Positions 42,046 to 55,200 of a stretch of 64,000 nucleotides of DNA are shown in pieces (the first letter of the stretch is position 1; the number at the start of each line of letters is the position of its first letter). Position numbers and translations under genes: made by a program. The notes beneath the pieces were generated by a model. The model searched no databases. It had not been told where the DNA came from and saw nothing but the letters and a program-made list of their open reading frames with translations. The stretch is taken from NCBI RefSeq assembly GCF_024166365.1, contig NC_064821.1, forward strand, positions 50,867,093-50,931,092, read 5' to 3'. This DNA comes from Elephas maximus indicus (Eukaryota > Chordata > Mammalia > Proboscidea > Elephantidae).

Positions 42046-42712
42046 TAAGGAGTCCCTGGGCGGTACAAACAGTTAAGTGCTTTACTACTGGCCAAAACGG
42101 TTGGCAGTTCGAACTCACCCAGAGGAACCTCAGAAGACAGGCCTGGTGTTATGCTTCCGAAAGGTCACAGCCATTGAAAACCTTCTGGTGCAGTTCTATT
42201 CTGCACACATGGGGTTGTCATAAATCAGAATCGACTCAATGGTAACAACAACAGGGTATCAATACAGATTTGCTGAATCAATTCTCACTGTATCCTTACA
42301 GCTTATGAAGTATGGGGTATTGCTCTTACCATCTTACAGATGAGGACACTGAGTCTTGGCAAGGTTATGAAAGTTGTCTAAAGCCTTAAAGCTAGTAAGG
42401 GTCAGAACAGGGGTTTAAACCCTGGACTGTCTGATTCGAGAGCTTGAGGTCTTAACCTGATACCTGGAATTTAAAATTATAAGCCCTAACGGTTAATCTG
42501 GGGCCCCTGGGTGGAGCAAATGGCTAAGTGCTGGGCTACTAACCAAAAGGTTGGCAGTTCAATTCCACCTAGAGGCACCTTGAAAGTAAGGCCTGGCAAT
42601 TTGCTTCCAAATTCATGCTTCACAGCCATGAAAACCCTCAAGAGCAGTTCTGCTCTACAGACATGGGGTCTTCATGAGTCGGAATCGACTCGACGGCAAC
42701 GAACAACAACAT
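42046..42712 (+). repeat. SINE - MIR-like - SINE composite block, copy A
   Basis: A long-layout AfroSINE (42046-42250) is followed by a MIR-like middle (42258-42500) and a second long-layout AfroSINE (42505-42712). The same three-part order recurs at 50131-50750, including the unique joint GAATTTAAAATTATAAGCCC / TAACGGTTAATCTGG. It lies just downstream of EXOSC10. Confidence 0.8.
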
Positions 42713-43161
42713 ACACATATAGAAAAAGGTGATTTAATATTCCTCTTTGTATTTTTCTATGTTTTCCACATTTCCTACAAGGAACATACTGTTAGCTTTA
42801 TAACCAGGAAAAAACAAAGTTAAAAAAGAAAAGCGAGGGAGGAAGGAACAGAGAACATAATGGGTCCTCTAGAAGCCAGTTTGCCCTAAAGGCATGTGAA
42901 GGGGGTAAAATGGTCCTCGGAAGTCTCTGAAAGGGAGGATGCTGCCTGTTTCTGAGTCACAAGGAGGTTCTTCTGAGTTTCTCCTTGGGGGTGGTTCTGG
43001 ATTTCTCCAGAAGTCACAGCAACCTCTGAGGGCACACTCACCTCTGCCCAGACAGCCGCAGATGGTACTCTCGGCAGGGTGGGATCTGTTCTTCCCCGCC
43101 AGAGCTCTGGGGGCAGCAAAGGAAAACCCAGGAACCAGCTTTCTTCCAATAAGAACTATTT

Positions 43162-43167
43162 TTTAAT
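43162..43167 (-). terminator. EXOSC10: EXOSC10 polyadenylation signal (ATTAAA)
   Basis: ATTAAA on the minus strand lies 85 nt after the EXOSC10 stop codon. A short 3' UTR of about 110 nt agrees with the known compact EXOSC10 3' end. There is no AATAAA closer to the stop. Confidence 0.65.
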
Positions 43168-43251
43168 GGTTTAAAAACAAGTCTGTACAAAACCTGCACC
43201 CCCATTTGTTGCTTCCAGTCCACTAGGAGATCCCGAAGGTCTCTTCCAACA

Positions 43252-46200
43252 CTATCTCTTTGGCCAATTGTGCCTGAAACCTCTGCAAAGACAGTTTGAA
43301 CACAGGGTTACCTCTTTCAGTTTGGCCAGATGTTTGCTCTCAGCTGACGTTTATAAAAGGCTGCAAGCCCTAGTCATGTGGAATTGAGGGAGAATGGCTG
43401 AGTTCAGGGGTCCTGGAGCATGAAGCTGGGCAGCCATGCTTCCCTAACTCTCTCCAGCAGAGGCGAGTGGGGCTGGGGCACTGCTCTGCCACTCACACAG
43501 GACTGGCTGAGTTGCTCAAGATCTAAAGCCGCAGATCTGGCTTCACAACGCAGTGCCCTGGGGCAGGTCCTGTGACCTCAGGCTCTGCTTTAAGCATTAG
43601 GATTTCATACTTTTGACTAAAAAATTCTTAAAACAACCACCAACATTTGCTCACCGATTTTTTTCTCACGCCTAAGAAACTGGTTGATGAAGGAAAACTT
43701 CAAACCTATTTGCTATGAGATGACCCCAGGAAACCATAATGGTAACAGGAGAGGACTAAAGATGACTGGAATCTGAATCCTGGGATACAGTGACAAACTA
43801 TGTGACTGGTGGCATCAAAAAAGTTACTTCCCCTCCTATCAGTTTCTCAAACGACATATCAAGGGACTTAAATGAGGTAAGGCTCTCAGACAAGGGCTGT
43901 GGACCTGCACTCTGTGCAGCTGTCCCCTGGCAGGTTCACAGCATGGCAGCTGCTTTCTCCCTGGGCCGTCAGGGGCCCTGTGGATGTCGGTTACATACCT
44001 GTCTGATTTTCCAGTTGGAAAGGACATGCTTTTGTTTCCCGTTGGCTGTTTGAGTTTTTTGGCCGCAATGCATTTCTGAAAAGATAAAAAAACATTTAAG
44101 CTGGTGACAATGATGACAACAGACACACAGGAAAATACACCTGGCTCAGGTGGCCCATCAAAGACTCCAGCCTCATAGGTGTAATATTGGCTTCCTAGCA
44201 ACCGGACACTTGTATGTGTTTCAGAAGGCAAGGTCATTAGGATCAGCTACAGAAGGGAATGGGAGAGCACCACACAGCCTCACCCTCTCATGCCAAACTT
44301 CCAGCCCCATTCAGTTCTGATGGCACCATCACCCACATGGGTAGATGCAGGCTTGTGTGGCACCAGAAGGCGTGCCCATGGCCTGTGGCTGGAGTTCCCA
44401 CGACAGCAAACACACAGTAATACCCTTTACAACCCCACATTGGCTTTGAAAGGTTTTTTTTCCCTCCATTGGTGGAATAGTTGATGGGTATTGTGGGTAT
44501 CTGGGGAGAAGTGAGGTGAGGGAAAAAGCTAGGCAAAGGAAAGGATTCCTCCATTCCCAGCACACGAGCATACTCCTATCCCCTTGGTGTCTGCCTTACC
44601 TTGCCAGACTGGGTCTGCTTATTTGGATCAAACTGGGAAGGCTTGGATTTGCTGCTTCCTGGAAGGTGAGAGAAAAGGGATGCCAGTGATCACGGGACAT
44701 GTCGCTAAGGAGCCTACTATAGGGGCCAAGAAGCCACCTGCAGCCCCTTCAAAGTGGATGAGGCTTACAGGTTAAGGAACCACAAGAGCGTCACCTCACG
44801 GGCATGATTTTTCAACAAAATCTTTGCTCTGTGTATGTGAGAGAGAGAGAGAGAGAGAGGAGGCGGGGGGAGAGAGAGAAATAGAGAGAAACTGTTTCTG
44901 AGCACAATAAGTTATTGTGAGGAAGGGTGGAGCCATAGTCACAACAGATGACATCTTGCTAGACCCCCACAGCAGCTCCTGGGAGAGCTCGCTTCTGTGG
45001 GGGAGGGGAGACAGCTTCTGTCTGTCATCGCTGTTTCTTTGGATTGCTCTAACTGCTCTTGTCACTGCCATGTCTTGGGGATGGCTTGATCTGGACCTAA
45101 GCCAGGCTCTTCCTTCACTTCACTGCCTCCTCCCATCAATGGGGCCAGACCTTCCCCAGAGGCCACGAGTTCTGTTCTCACCTGCAAAAGCCTTGAAGTC
45201 TGACTTGCTGTAGTCGTACGGGGTAAACTCTTTTTCTGCTGCATCTGGGTCCTTTGGCTTCTTGGAAATTTTGAGTCGTTTCTTCCCTTGTTTCTGTTCT
45301 GTGGTCCTTGGGTCACTTATTGTTCGCTCTCTCTTCTTAGCAGCATTCTCTAGCTGTGTATTTAACATACCACAGGAAAGAAGCATGAAAGTATATGAGA
45401 GAGCAGAGTCCTGCCTGCCTCCATCATCAGCATGCTGCAGCACCTCAGCCGCCTACGTGGTGTGGAAGTTGACTCAGTGATGGGAGAGGATGGGGGCTGG
45501 GATTCTGAGCAGCTCTGGGACTGGAGTATAATCACACTCAGGCTTGCACCGGCTGGCATTCTATGTTCTTAACTGGAAAGTGACATCAGGTCATTTAAGG
45601 AAGAAACAAACAAAAAAGCCATTGCTGCTAAGTCGATTCCAACTCAGAGCAAACTTTTAAGACAGAGTAGAACTGCCCCATAGGATTTCCAAGGAGCAGC
45701 TGATGGAGTCAACTGCCAACCTTTTGGTTAGCAGCCTGAACTCCTAACCACTGCGCCACCAGGGCTCCTTTAAGAAAGAAAGGGCTTAAGAATTCCAGAG
45801 TACTCTGGGGATGGTAGAGAATTTAGTAGGGCAGAGTGGGACACACAATAGGCTTCCATACTGTAAGTTTAAATACCTTGTCTACTACTGTAGCCAAGTA
45901 GGGTGGTATATTTACCATAAACACGACGGAAGAACCCGTTAAAAGGAATGACAACATAAACCGTTTTGAGGGCAAAAGGCAGGCAACAGGAGACAAGCAA
46001 AAATGAGCTAACAAAAAAGAAAGCGTGCCATCTGAAGCACAGGGTAAGCCCTCCTCAGATATTAGAAGGCAATCCTATCACCAGGGAGCCCAGTTTCTGA
46101 AAAGACAACACAGAAGAGGCTCACGTACCGTGGCCTGTTGCCGAACAGACATGGTTTGTTCCACCGTGGCTTTGTATTCTTCCTTTGCCTGTTCCCGGGC

Positions 46201-49200
46201 AGCTGCAAGAGAGAGCTGTCACGGAGGAGCTGAAGCCAACGGCCTAGTCCCCATCCTCCTCTTACCTGACCCTTCAGCAGTAGTCACCACAGCGGACACT
46301 CCCTCCCTTCACTGGCTTCTGGGCACCACTCTCTTGTTCTCCCCTACCTCTCTGTTGCTTGTCTCCTTTGCCAGTTCCTCCCCACCTCCTCAGTATCTGT
46401 AGGACAGACTGCCTCAGGACTCAGTCTTAGCTGCTCTTTACTCTCTCAATCTGACACCTCCAGCTGGCTCCCCCAGATCTAACAGCCGATCTGACATCAC
46501 TCTAAGGATGTTTAGTAGGGATCACAACCATAACATGCCAAGGACCAAAACCAAAACCATTTCCCCCTTAAACTGGTTCCTTCTACAGTCTCCTTCAGTT
46601 GATGGCCAACTCCTTCCTAGCTGCTCAGGACAAAACATCCTTGTACCCATGGCTTCTTCTTTTCTCTCATACCACATCCAACTCATTGTCAAATGCTTTA
46701 CTTACAGAAATAGATCCAGAATCTGAGAACCTTTCACCACCTCCTCTGCTACCATCCTGGTCCAAGCCACTGTCACCTCACACCTGGGTTACTATAATGT
46801 CTCCTAACTGGCCTCCCTGACCTCACCCTCAATAATCTACTCTCAACCCAGCGGCCAGAGTGACTTATACTTTTTTTATTTTAATAATTTTTTGTTTTTG
46901 TTGTTGTTGAGAATATACACAGCAGAACATAAACCAATTCAACAATTTCTACATGCATGATTCAGTGACAATTACATTCGTCAAGTTGTGCAACCATTCT
47001 CACCCTCTTTTTCCTTCATTAACATAAACCCACTGCCCCCTAAGGTTCCTAGATAATCTTTCGAGTTGCTGTTGTCAGTTTGATCCCATACAGATAGTTC
47101 TTTAGAAAAGCACAGAGCCCAAGGCAGACATTCTTTACTGACTAAGCTAAACTATTGGTTGGTTTAAGAAAGACTTCAGAGGATATTCTTGGTTTAAGGT
47201 GTAAAGATTATCTTAGGGCAATAGTTTTGGGGTTCATCCAGCCTTAATGGCTCCAGAAAGTCTGGATTCCATGACAATTTGACAAAACTGGAGTACAAGC
47301 TCCCGTCCTTACAGTGGGCCCTACTTGTGCTCCCTCCTTACCTAGCACTCTTCTCTAGCCGCACTGCTCCTGGCAATTTCATAGGCATGCCCAGCAAGCT
47401 ACCACCACAGGGCCTTTGGAACTGCTGTGCAGCTGGCCTGGAACGCTCTTCCCCTAGACAGCTGCACGCCTTTGCACAGATGTCGTGTTTATTAGACCAC
47501 CTTCTCTGGCCACCACACGTAAACAGTAACCAGTGTTCCCCTGCCCCCATCCTGAGCGCTCCCCACCTCTTTGTGTGCATAGTACTGACTACCGTGAGAC
47601 AGAATATACGTCTATTGCCCACTACCCCTAAGGAGAAGGTGCGCCCCACGGGGCAGGGGCTCTGTCTGCTTTGTTCACTGCTCTATCTGATGCTTCGCCG
47701 AGTGACTAAACAGGCGGTGACGCGGATGGGCTGTTTTTAGCAAGCACACTGACTGGCTGACTGAGTTTACAGGGACGTGAATGATACCTGCTTGCTCAGC
47801 GGCCTTCTTCTCTGCAGTTTCTTTGGAGTCTTTTTGTACCTGCACCTGGGTTGCAAGCTTCCAACGATTGCTAATCTATAATGAAAATAAAACAACACAA
47901 AAACTTCCAAACGCAGGCATCGAAGAACGCCATATTTTTTAATGAGGTGATACAAGTGATACTATGTCAGAAAGTCCAAATCTAAGGACATGGAAAAACA
48001 AAATCTCACGTTAGTTTTCTCTATAAAACACTTCTTAAGAAGTAACAAGTACAACTGTATTCCCGGAACTGGGCCGGATGCTGTCACAGCCATCAGCTTA
48101 TTCCATTCCTCAATGTCCCTGCGAAAAAGGTGTTAGCGTAACTCTCATCTTAGAGATGAGCAGACAGGCTTGGGGAAACTAAATAGCTTGTCCAAGGGGA
48201 CACAACTGGTACATGATGGAGCTGAGATTCAAGCCAGGGCTTCTGCAAGTCAAGCATGGAGAGAAATGAGTGCTTGTCCAAAGTGCCACAGTGGGCGGGG
48301 GGGCGGGGGGGGCGGGGGAAGAGAAAGCAAAGGCCCCACCTGACTTCCCATTTCTAAAAATAGGACAACCCTCAGTGACAGGGCCAAAGTCTATCAGGGT
48401 GTTGGTCTGATTTTTGTTGACTAACAGAGCGGTGCTATAGCAGAGGAAGCCAGCCCCCCGCCCCATCTTGTTAGAGCACACACTTCCTGCAGGAAGAAGA
48501 CGGCTTGCAACAGACATGCTGGCTTCCAAGGAAACCTCAAGGGGACTCGGGGACACGTGTTCTTATTCCTATTCAGAATACTGTTAAAAAATATAAACCA
48601 AACTATATTAAGACAGTGTTTTAAAATTTACCTGTCACTGTTGAGAGCTGTAAAGTAACATAAATACATAAAAACGCATGGAGCTGTAATGAACACTTAA
48701 TACCTCCATGTTACTATGCATAAATGAAACCTCAATTAAACAGAAAAACACTTTCTTAAAAGGTTTCCAAATGTTTTTGAGCATCTGATTAAAATTCTGG
48801 ACACTTTCCTTAGAAAAACCGCATAAATATAAGATGCTCTTGGCCTTCATTTTCAGGGGACTCACAGATGATCAGAAGCCCATCGAGCCACAGATGGGCC
48901 TGGCTTGTCTAAAATGGAAACCTGGTGCAAATAATTAAGAAGTCCCCTCTTCTTTCAAGGGTGTTAAAGATTAAATTATGTCCCCCCAAAACACATGTTG
49001 GAATTCTAACTCCTATACCTGTGGAGATAATCGCATTTGGGAACAGGGTTTTGTTTGTTGCGTTAATGAGCTGTAACAGTGTAGAGTATGTCTTAGACCT
49101 AAAAAAGACTGAGACATAAAAAGAGCAGACCAGGCACCAGTTGCCATGGAATTGATTCTGACTTATAGTGACCCTACAGGACAAAACAGAACTGCCCCAC

Positions 49201-52200
49201 GGAGTTTCCAAGGCTGTAAATCTTTGCCACTGACGTTTCAGTTAGCAGCCTAGTGCTTAACCACTGTGCCACCAGGGCTCCTTAGATCAGGCACAGAGGG
49301 AAACAAGCACAAATGGGGGAACAATAGATGGTAAGTGGAGATGGCCAAGGAACATGAGAAGACAGCTAGAGTCACTGGGACAAGGATTTTCTCCTGAGCA
49401 GACAGAGAGAGGCTTCCCTTATAGCTAGAGTCCTGAATTCAGACTTCTGCCCTCCTGAACTGTGAGAAAACAAATTTCAGTCTGTTAAAGCCACCCATTT
49501 GAGAAACTGAGTACTTTGAAAACTCTTAGAAAGGTGACAATTCCACTTACTTCATAGATTTTAGATGATGGGTCAAGCTTGGCTGCCTGGGAGATGTGGG
49601 CACGGTGTTCAAGGGAGGGCAGATACTGTAGAAAATGGAAAAAGGCACGTCAGATTCTGTCAGAGATGGAATCTGGTCTTCTTGTTCGCTTCATTTTAGA
49701 AGCTCTCAACTCGAAGTCTCAACCTGGAGATTTGGGGACAGCTGACACACACCACATTCAGAGGCCTCCTCCCTTCAGAGATGTCCTGCCTTCTTTTCCA
49801 GGTCAAAGGCAGCTAGCCGTGCCTACAGAAACCACTGCATATTCTGTTGGCCCTTAACGTACATAACTATTACTCACCATTCGAAATGGATTTTCAAAGG
49901 ACTCCATTATGCTCTGGGCCTTTTTCTGTGCAACTGTTAATGGACACTTTCCATTTTTTTCAGGACTAGGTTCCTGCGGGGGCAGAGAAGACAGGAAATG
50001 ATCACTTCCGACCATGAAGAAGGTGACTCAAGAGGGTATCAGTCATAGTAATATTCGTGGCTAATTTTTCTTAAGCTCTCACTTCTATGTATCAGGCAGT
50101 GTAACAGCACACAGTTGGGTGTCAACACAGGCATCCCCAGGTGGTGTGAACAGTTAAGCACTCAACTACTAGCCAAAAGGTTGGCGGTTCAGGTCCGCCC
50201 AGAGGCACCTTTGGAAGACAGTCCTGCCAATCTGCATCTGAAAGGACAGGGCCTTGAAACCTTATGAAGCAGTTCTACTCTGCACATGTGGAGTTACCAT
50301 GAGTCAGAACCAACTCAACAGTAATTAAAAACAACAGGGTGTCAATACAAATGTGTTGAGTCAATTCTCACTACATCCGTACAATAACATATGACATATG
50401 TGGCATTACTTTCACTTTCTTACGGATGAGGAAGTTGAGGCTTGCCAAGGCTACGGAAGTTTTCTAGAGCCTTAAAGCTAGTAAGGGTCAGAACAATCCC
50501 TGTCTGTCTGACTCTAGAGCTTGAGGTCTTAACCTGATGCCTGGAATTTAAAATTATAAACCCTAACGGTTAATCTGGAGCTTTGGGTAGTGTAAATGGT
50601 TAAGTGCTGGACTACTAAGTGAAAGGTTGGTGGCTCAAACCCACACAGAGGCACCTGGAAAGTAAGGTCTAGCTATCTGCTTCCAGAAGGTCACAGCCAT
50701 GAAAACCCTGTGAAGCCCAGTTCTGCTCTAAACAGCAACAAACGACAACAACGGTTAATCAGTGAAACTGCAACAGAATGTTGCTTCCAATGGGGTTAGT
50801 AAAATTTGTGCTATCCTTTTGCTTAATTTTTATAGTCCCTTGCAACACAGAGTTTAGGGAAATTACAATCTCCTTTACACTAAAGAGATGTACTTCCTTA
50901 TTAATGCAGTTAACATTTTTTAGCTGCAGAATCACTTTGATGGCTCATATCAACTTTGTGGTCAACTAAATCTCCTAGACTTCTCTTACGAATTGCTAAA
51001 GCAAGACTCATTCTGAATTTATGTAATTAAGCTTAAAAAAAAAAAAGTTAAGTCCAAGGTAGCACATTTTGCAGGTGTCATTTCACCTCGTTGGCTTTGG
51101 CCCAGCACCCAAGCATGATGGAGTGGCTGTAAATTTTGACCTGTAAGCTACTGGACCACTACCTTCTTATCTGAAAATTTGCTATGCTCAATATCTGTCT
51201 TTACAAGGATTCCCCTTATCACCGCATTCAACACTGTGCTGGAGGTCCTAGCCAGACCAATTAGGCTAGATGAAGAAATAAAGGGTATCCAGATTGGCAA
51301 GGAAGAAGTAAAAGTATCTCTATTTGCAAATGACATGATCTTATACACAGAAAACCCTAAGGAATCCTCAAGTACTGAAACTAATAGAAGAGTACAGCAG
51401 AGTATCAGGTAACAAGATAAACATCCAAAAATCAGTTGGATTCCTCTACACCAACAAAGAGAACTTCGAAGAGGAAACAGCCAAATCAATACCATTTAAA
51501 ATAGTCCCCAAGAAGATAAAAGACTTAGGAATAAATCTAACCAGAGACATAAAAGACCTATACAAAGAAAACTACAAGACACTACTGTAGGAATCCAAAA
51601 GAGACCTACGTAAGTGGAAAAACATAACTTGCTCACGGATATGAAGGCTCAACATTGTGAAAATGTCAATTCTACCCAAAGCGATCTACAGATACAGTGC
51701 AATCCTGATCCAAATTGCAATGACATTTTTTCAATTAGATGGAGAAAAAAAGTCACCAACTTCATAAGGAAAGGGAAGAGGCCCCAGATAAGTAAAGCAT
51801 GACTGAAAAAGAAGAACAAAGTGGAGGCCTCACTCTACCTGATTTTAGAACCTATTATACTGCCACAGTAGTCAAAACAGCTTGGTACTGGTACAACAAC
51901 AGATACATCGGCCAATGGAACAGAATTGAGAATCCAGACATAAATCCATCTACATATGAGCAGCTGACATTTGACAAAGGCCCAAAGTCCGTTAAATGGG
52001 GAAAAGACAGTCTCTTTAATAAGTGGTGCTGGCATAACTGGATATCTATCTGCAAAAAAAATGATACAAGACCCATACCTCACTCCATGCACAAAAACTA
52101 ACTCAAAATGAATCAAAGACCTAAATATAAAATCTAAAATGATAAAGATCATAGAAAAAAAAAAAATAGGGACAATGCTAGGAACCCTAATACATGGCAT

Positions 52201-55200
52201 AAAACAGAATCTAAAACATAATGCACAAACCCCAGAAGAGAAACTAGATAACTGGTAGCTCCTAAAAATCAAACACTTACGCTCATCCATAGGCTTCACC
52301 AAAGAGTAGAAAGACAACCTACAGGCTGGGAAAAAATTTTTGGCTACAACATATCCGATCAGAGTCTAATCTCTAAAATCTACAAGATACTGCAAAACTT
52401 CAACAATGAAAAGACAAATAACCCAAGCAAAAAATGGGTAAAGAATATGAATAGGCACTTCACCAAAGATGACATTCAGGCAGCTAGCAGATACATGAGG
52501 AAATGCTCGCTATCATTAGCCATTAGAGAATTGCAAATCAAAACTACAATGAGATACAATCTCACTCCAACAAGGCTGGCACTAATCCAAAAAACACAAA
52601 ATAATAAATGTTGGAGAGGGGGTGGAGAGACTGGAATACTCAGACACTGCTGGTGGGAATGTAAAATGGCATAACCACTTTGGAAATTGATTTGGCGCTT
52701 CTTTAAAAAGCTAGAAAGAGAAGTACCATATGATCCAGCAATCCCACTCCTTGGAATATATCCTAGAGAAATAAGAGCTGTCACATGAATAGATACATGC
52801 ACCCTCATGTTCACCGCAGCACTATTCATGACAGCGAAAAGAGGAAAACAGCCTAGGTGCCCATCAACAGATGAATGGATAAACAAATTATGGTATACTC
52901 ACACAATGTAATACTACACAACAATAAAGAACAAATGTGCAAAACATCTCACAACATGGATGAATCTGGAAGGCATTATGCTCAGTGAAATTAGTCAATC
53001 ACAAGAGGACAAATATTGTATGAACCCAGAAAACCAAACCCAGTGCCGTCGAGTCGATTCTGACTCATAGCAACCCTATAGGACAGAGTAGAACTGCCTC
53101 AGAGTTTCCAAGGAGTGCTTGGTGGATTTGAACTGCTGACCCTTTGGTTAGCAGCCATAGCACTTAACCACTACACCACCAGGGTTTCCAATATTGTATG
53201 AGACCACTATTATACGAACTGAAGAGAAGGTTTAAACACAAAAGAAATCATTCTTTGATGATTATGAGGGTGGGGAGGCAGGGAGAGGGGAATTCATTAA
53301 CTAAATTAAAACCCATTGCCTGGAAGTGATTCCGACTCACAGTGACCCTATAGGACACAGCAGAACTGCCCCACAGTTTCTAAGGAGCAGCTGGTGGATT
53401 TAAACTGCTGACCTCTTGGTTAGCAGCCGTAGCACTTAACCACTGTGCCACCATAGTTTCCATTAATCAGATCGTGAACAAGAATTATCTTAGGTGAAAA
53501 GAAGGACAACACACAATACAGGGGAAGTCTGCACAACTGGACTAAACCAAAAGCTAAGAAGTTTCCTGAACACAACCAAACCAGTCAAGAGACAGAGTAG
53601 AAGGGGCGGGAGTCCGGGGACCATGGTTTCAGGGGACTTCTAGGTTAACTGGTATAACAAAGTTTATTAAGAAAATGTTCTGCATCCCACTGTGGTGAGT
53701 GGCGTCTGAGGTCTTAAAAGCTAGCAAGTGGCCATCTAAGATGCATCAATTTGTCCCAACCCACCTGGAGCAAAGAAGAATGAAGAACACCAAAGACACA
53801 AAGAAAATATTAGCCCAAGAGACAAAAAGGGCCAGATAAACCCAGAGACTCCATCAGCTTGAAACCAAAAGAAGTAGATGGTGCCCAGCTACCATCAATG
53901 ACAACCCTGACAGGGAACATAACAGAGGGCCCCTGACAGAGCAGGAGAAAAGTGGGGTGCAGAACTCAAATTCTAGTAAAAAGACCAGACTTAATGGTCT
54001 GATTCAGACTAGAGGAACCCCAGAAGACATGGCCCCCACATTATCCGTTAACCCAGAACTAAAACCATTCCTGAAGCCAACTCTTCAGACAAAGATTAGA
54101 CTGGACTATGAGACATAAAATGATACTCGTGAAAAATGAGCTTCTTAGCTCAAGTAGATACATGTGACTAAATGGGCAGCTCCTGTTCGGAGGCGAGATG
54201 AGAAGACAGAATGGGACGGAAGCTAGTTGACTGGACACGGGAAACCCAGGGTGGAAAGGGAGAGTATGCTGTCACATTACAGGGATAGCAACTAGGGTCA
54301 CATAACAATGTGTGTATAAATTTTTGTATGCGGAACTAACTTGGGCTGTAAACTTTCACCTAAAGCACAACAATAAAAAACCAAAAAGCTGTTTTTATCT
54401 AAGAAGAGAGTATTCTTGCTTCTCTTTCTGTGATTTTTCCTTTCTATCTGTTCTCTGCAATATTCAGAGTTTTATCTGTGCATTTTCCTTTTATTGTTGG
54501 CATTTCAGTATTCATCAGTCCTGACCAAAAAATGCACCTCAGGCTTCCTTTTGCAAGGATCCCATGGTTCAAATCACTGGCAGAAACGAGAAGTCATTCA
54601 ATAGGTAGGACAAACTGGAAGGCCTTGTCACAACCCAATGTATATTCCAGATTCAGTTTAGCTGCACTGGGCCTCCAGGCTGGCCTGAGTCACTAATTAC
54701 CATGCCTCAGCCTCCTTTCGGGGATGGAAAACAAGTTTCTCCTCACTTACTAGTGCCTGTACCCGCTCTTCATTTTCTCTACTGAGCCAAGACATAGAGG
54801 AATGCTCTTCAGTGTTTTCTCTTCTTCATTCAAGGCAAAATAAACGGTCATGGCACCAGCCAGGAAGGTAAGTGCAGCCCACACCCTATAGTTCATCAGA
54901 CATACTCCCTCCGTCCATTCTGGGATGAGCTGCCCCTTGGCTGCACTGTATGTGAAAAGTCCTGCTTCTAAGTTGATTGGGTGCATGCCCTCCTCCCTGC
55001 TATGCATTAGTACCTATTAAGATGTCAGCCTTTCCTTGGGGATTTCTTCATACACAGACTACCTCCTCCAGAGTAGTTAACACCACCTCACTAAGCTGTC
55101 TCATGCCCTTTCCCACCACTGCTGGGTTTTACTTTTGGCATTAGTCTTAGAGGTATATGCAACACTCCAGGCAGATAGCCTGCTTGATAAACCCAATAAA

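Larger units (their letters stand above)
51200..54388 (+). mobile_element. 5'-truncated L1 with two SINE insertions (inactive)
   Basis: It begins inside the reverse-transcriptase region. The FADD-type motif reads [13 protein letters not shown] at about 51325. The ORF2 C-terminus (51799-52700) and 3' UTR follow, ending CACCTAAAGCACAACAATAA. AfroSINEs split the 3' UTR at 53024-53189 and about 53302-53459. Same family as the L1 at 18153-25728. EXOSC10 intron, antisense to the gene. Confidence 0.88.

Noticed and set aside
47279-47740. A 153-codon plus-strand open frame
   Set aside because: The DNA matches the ordered blocks of an L2 3' region, so the frame is repeat-derived.
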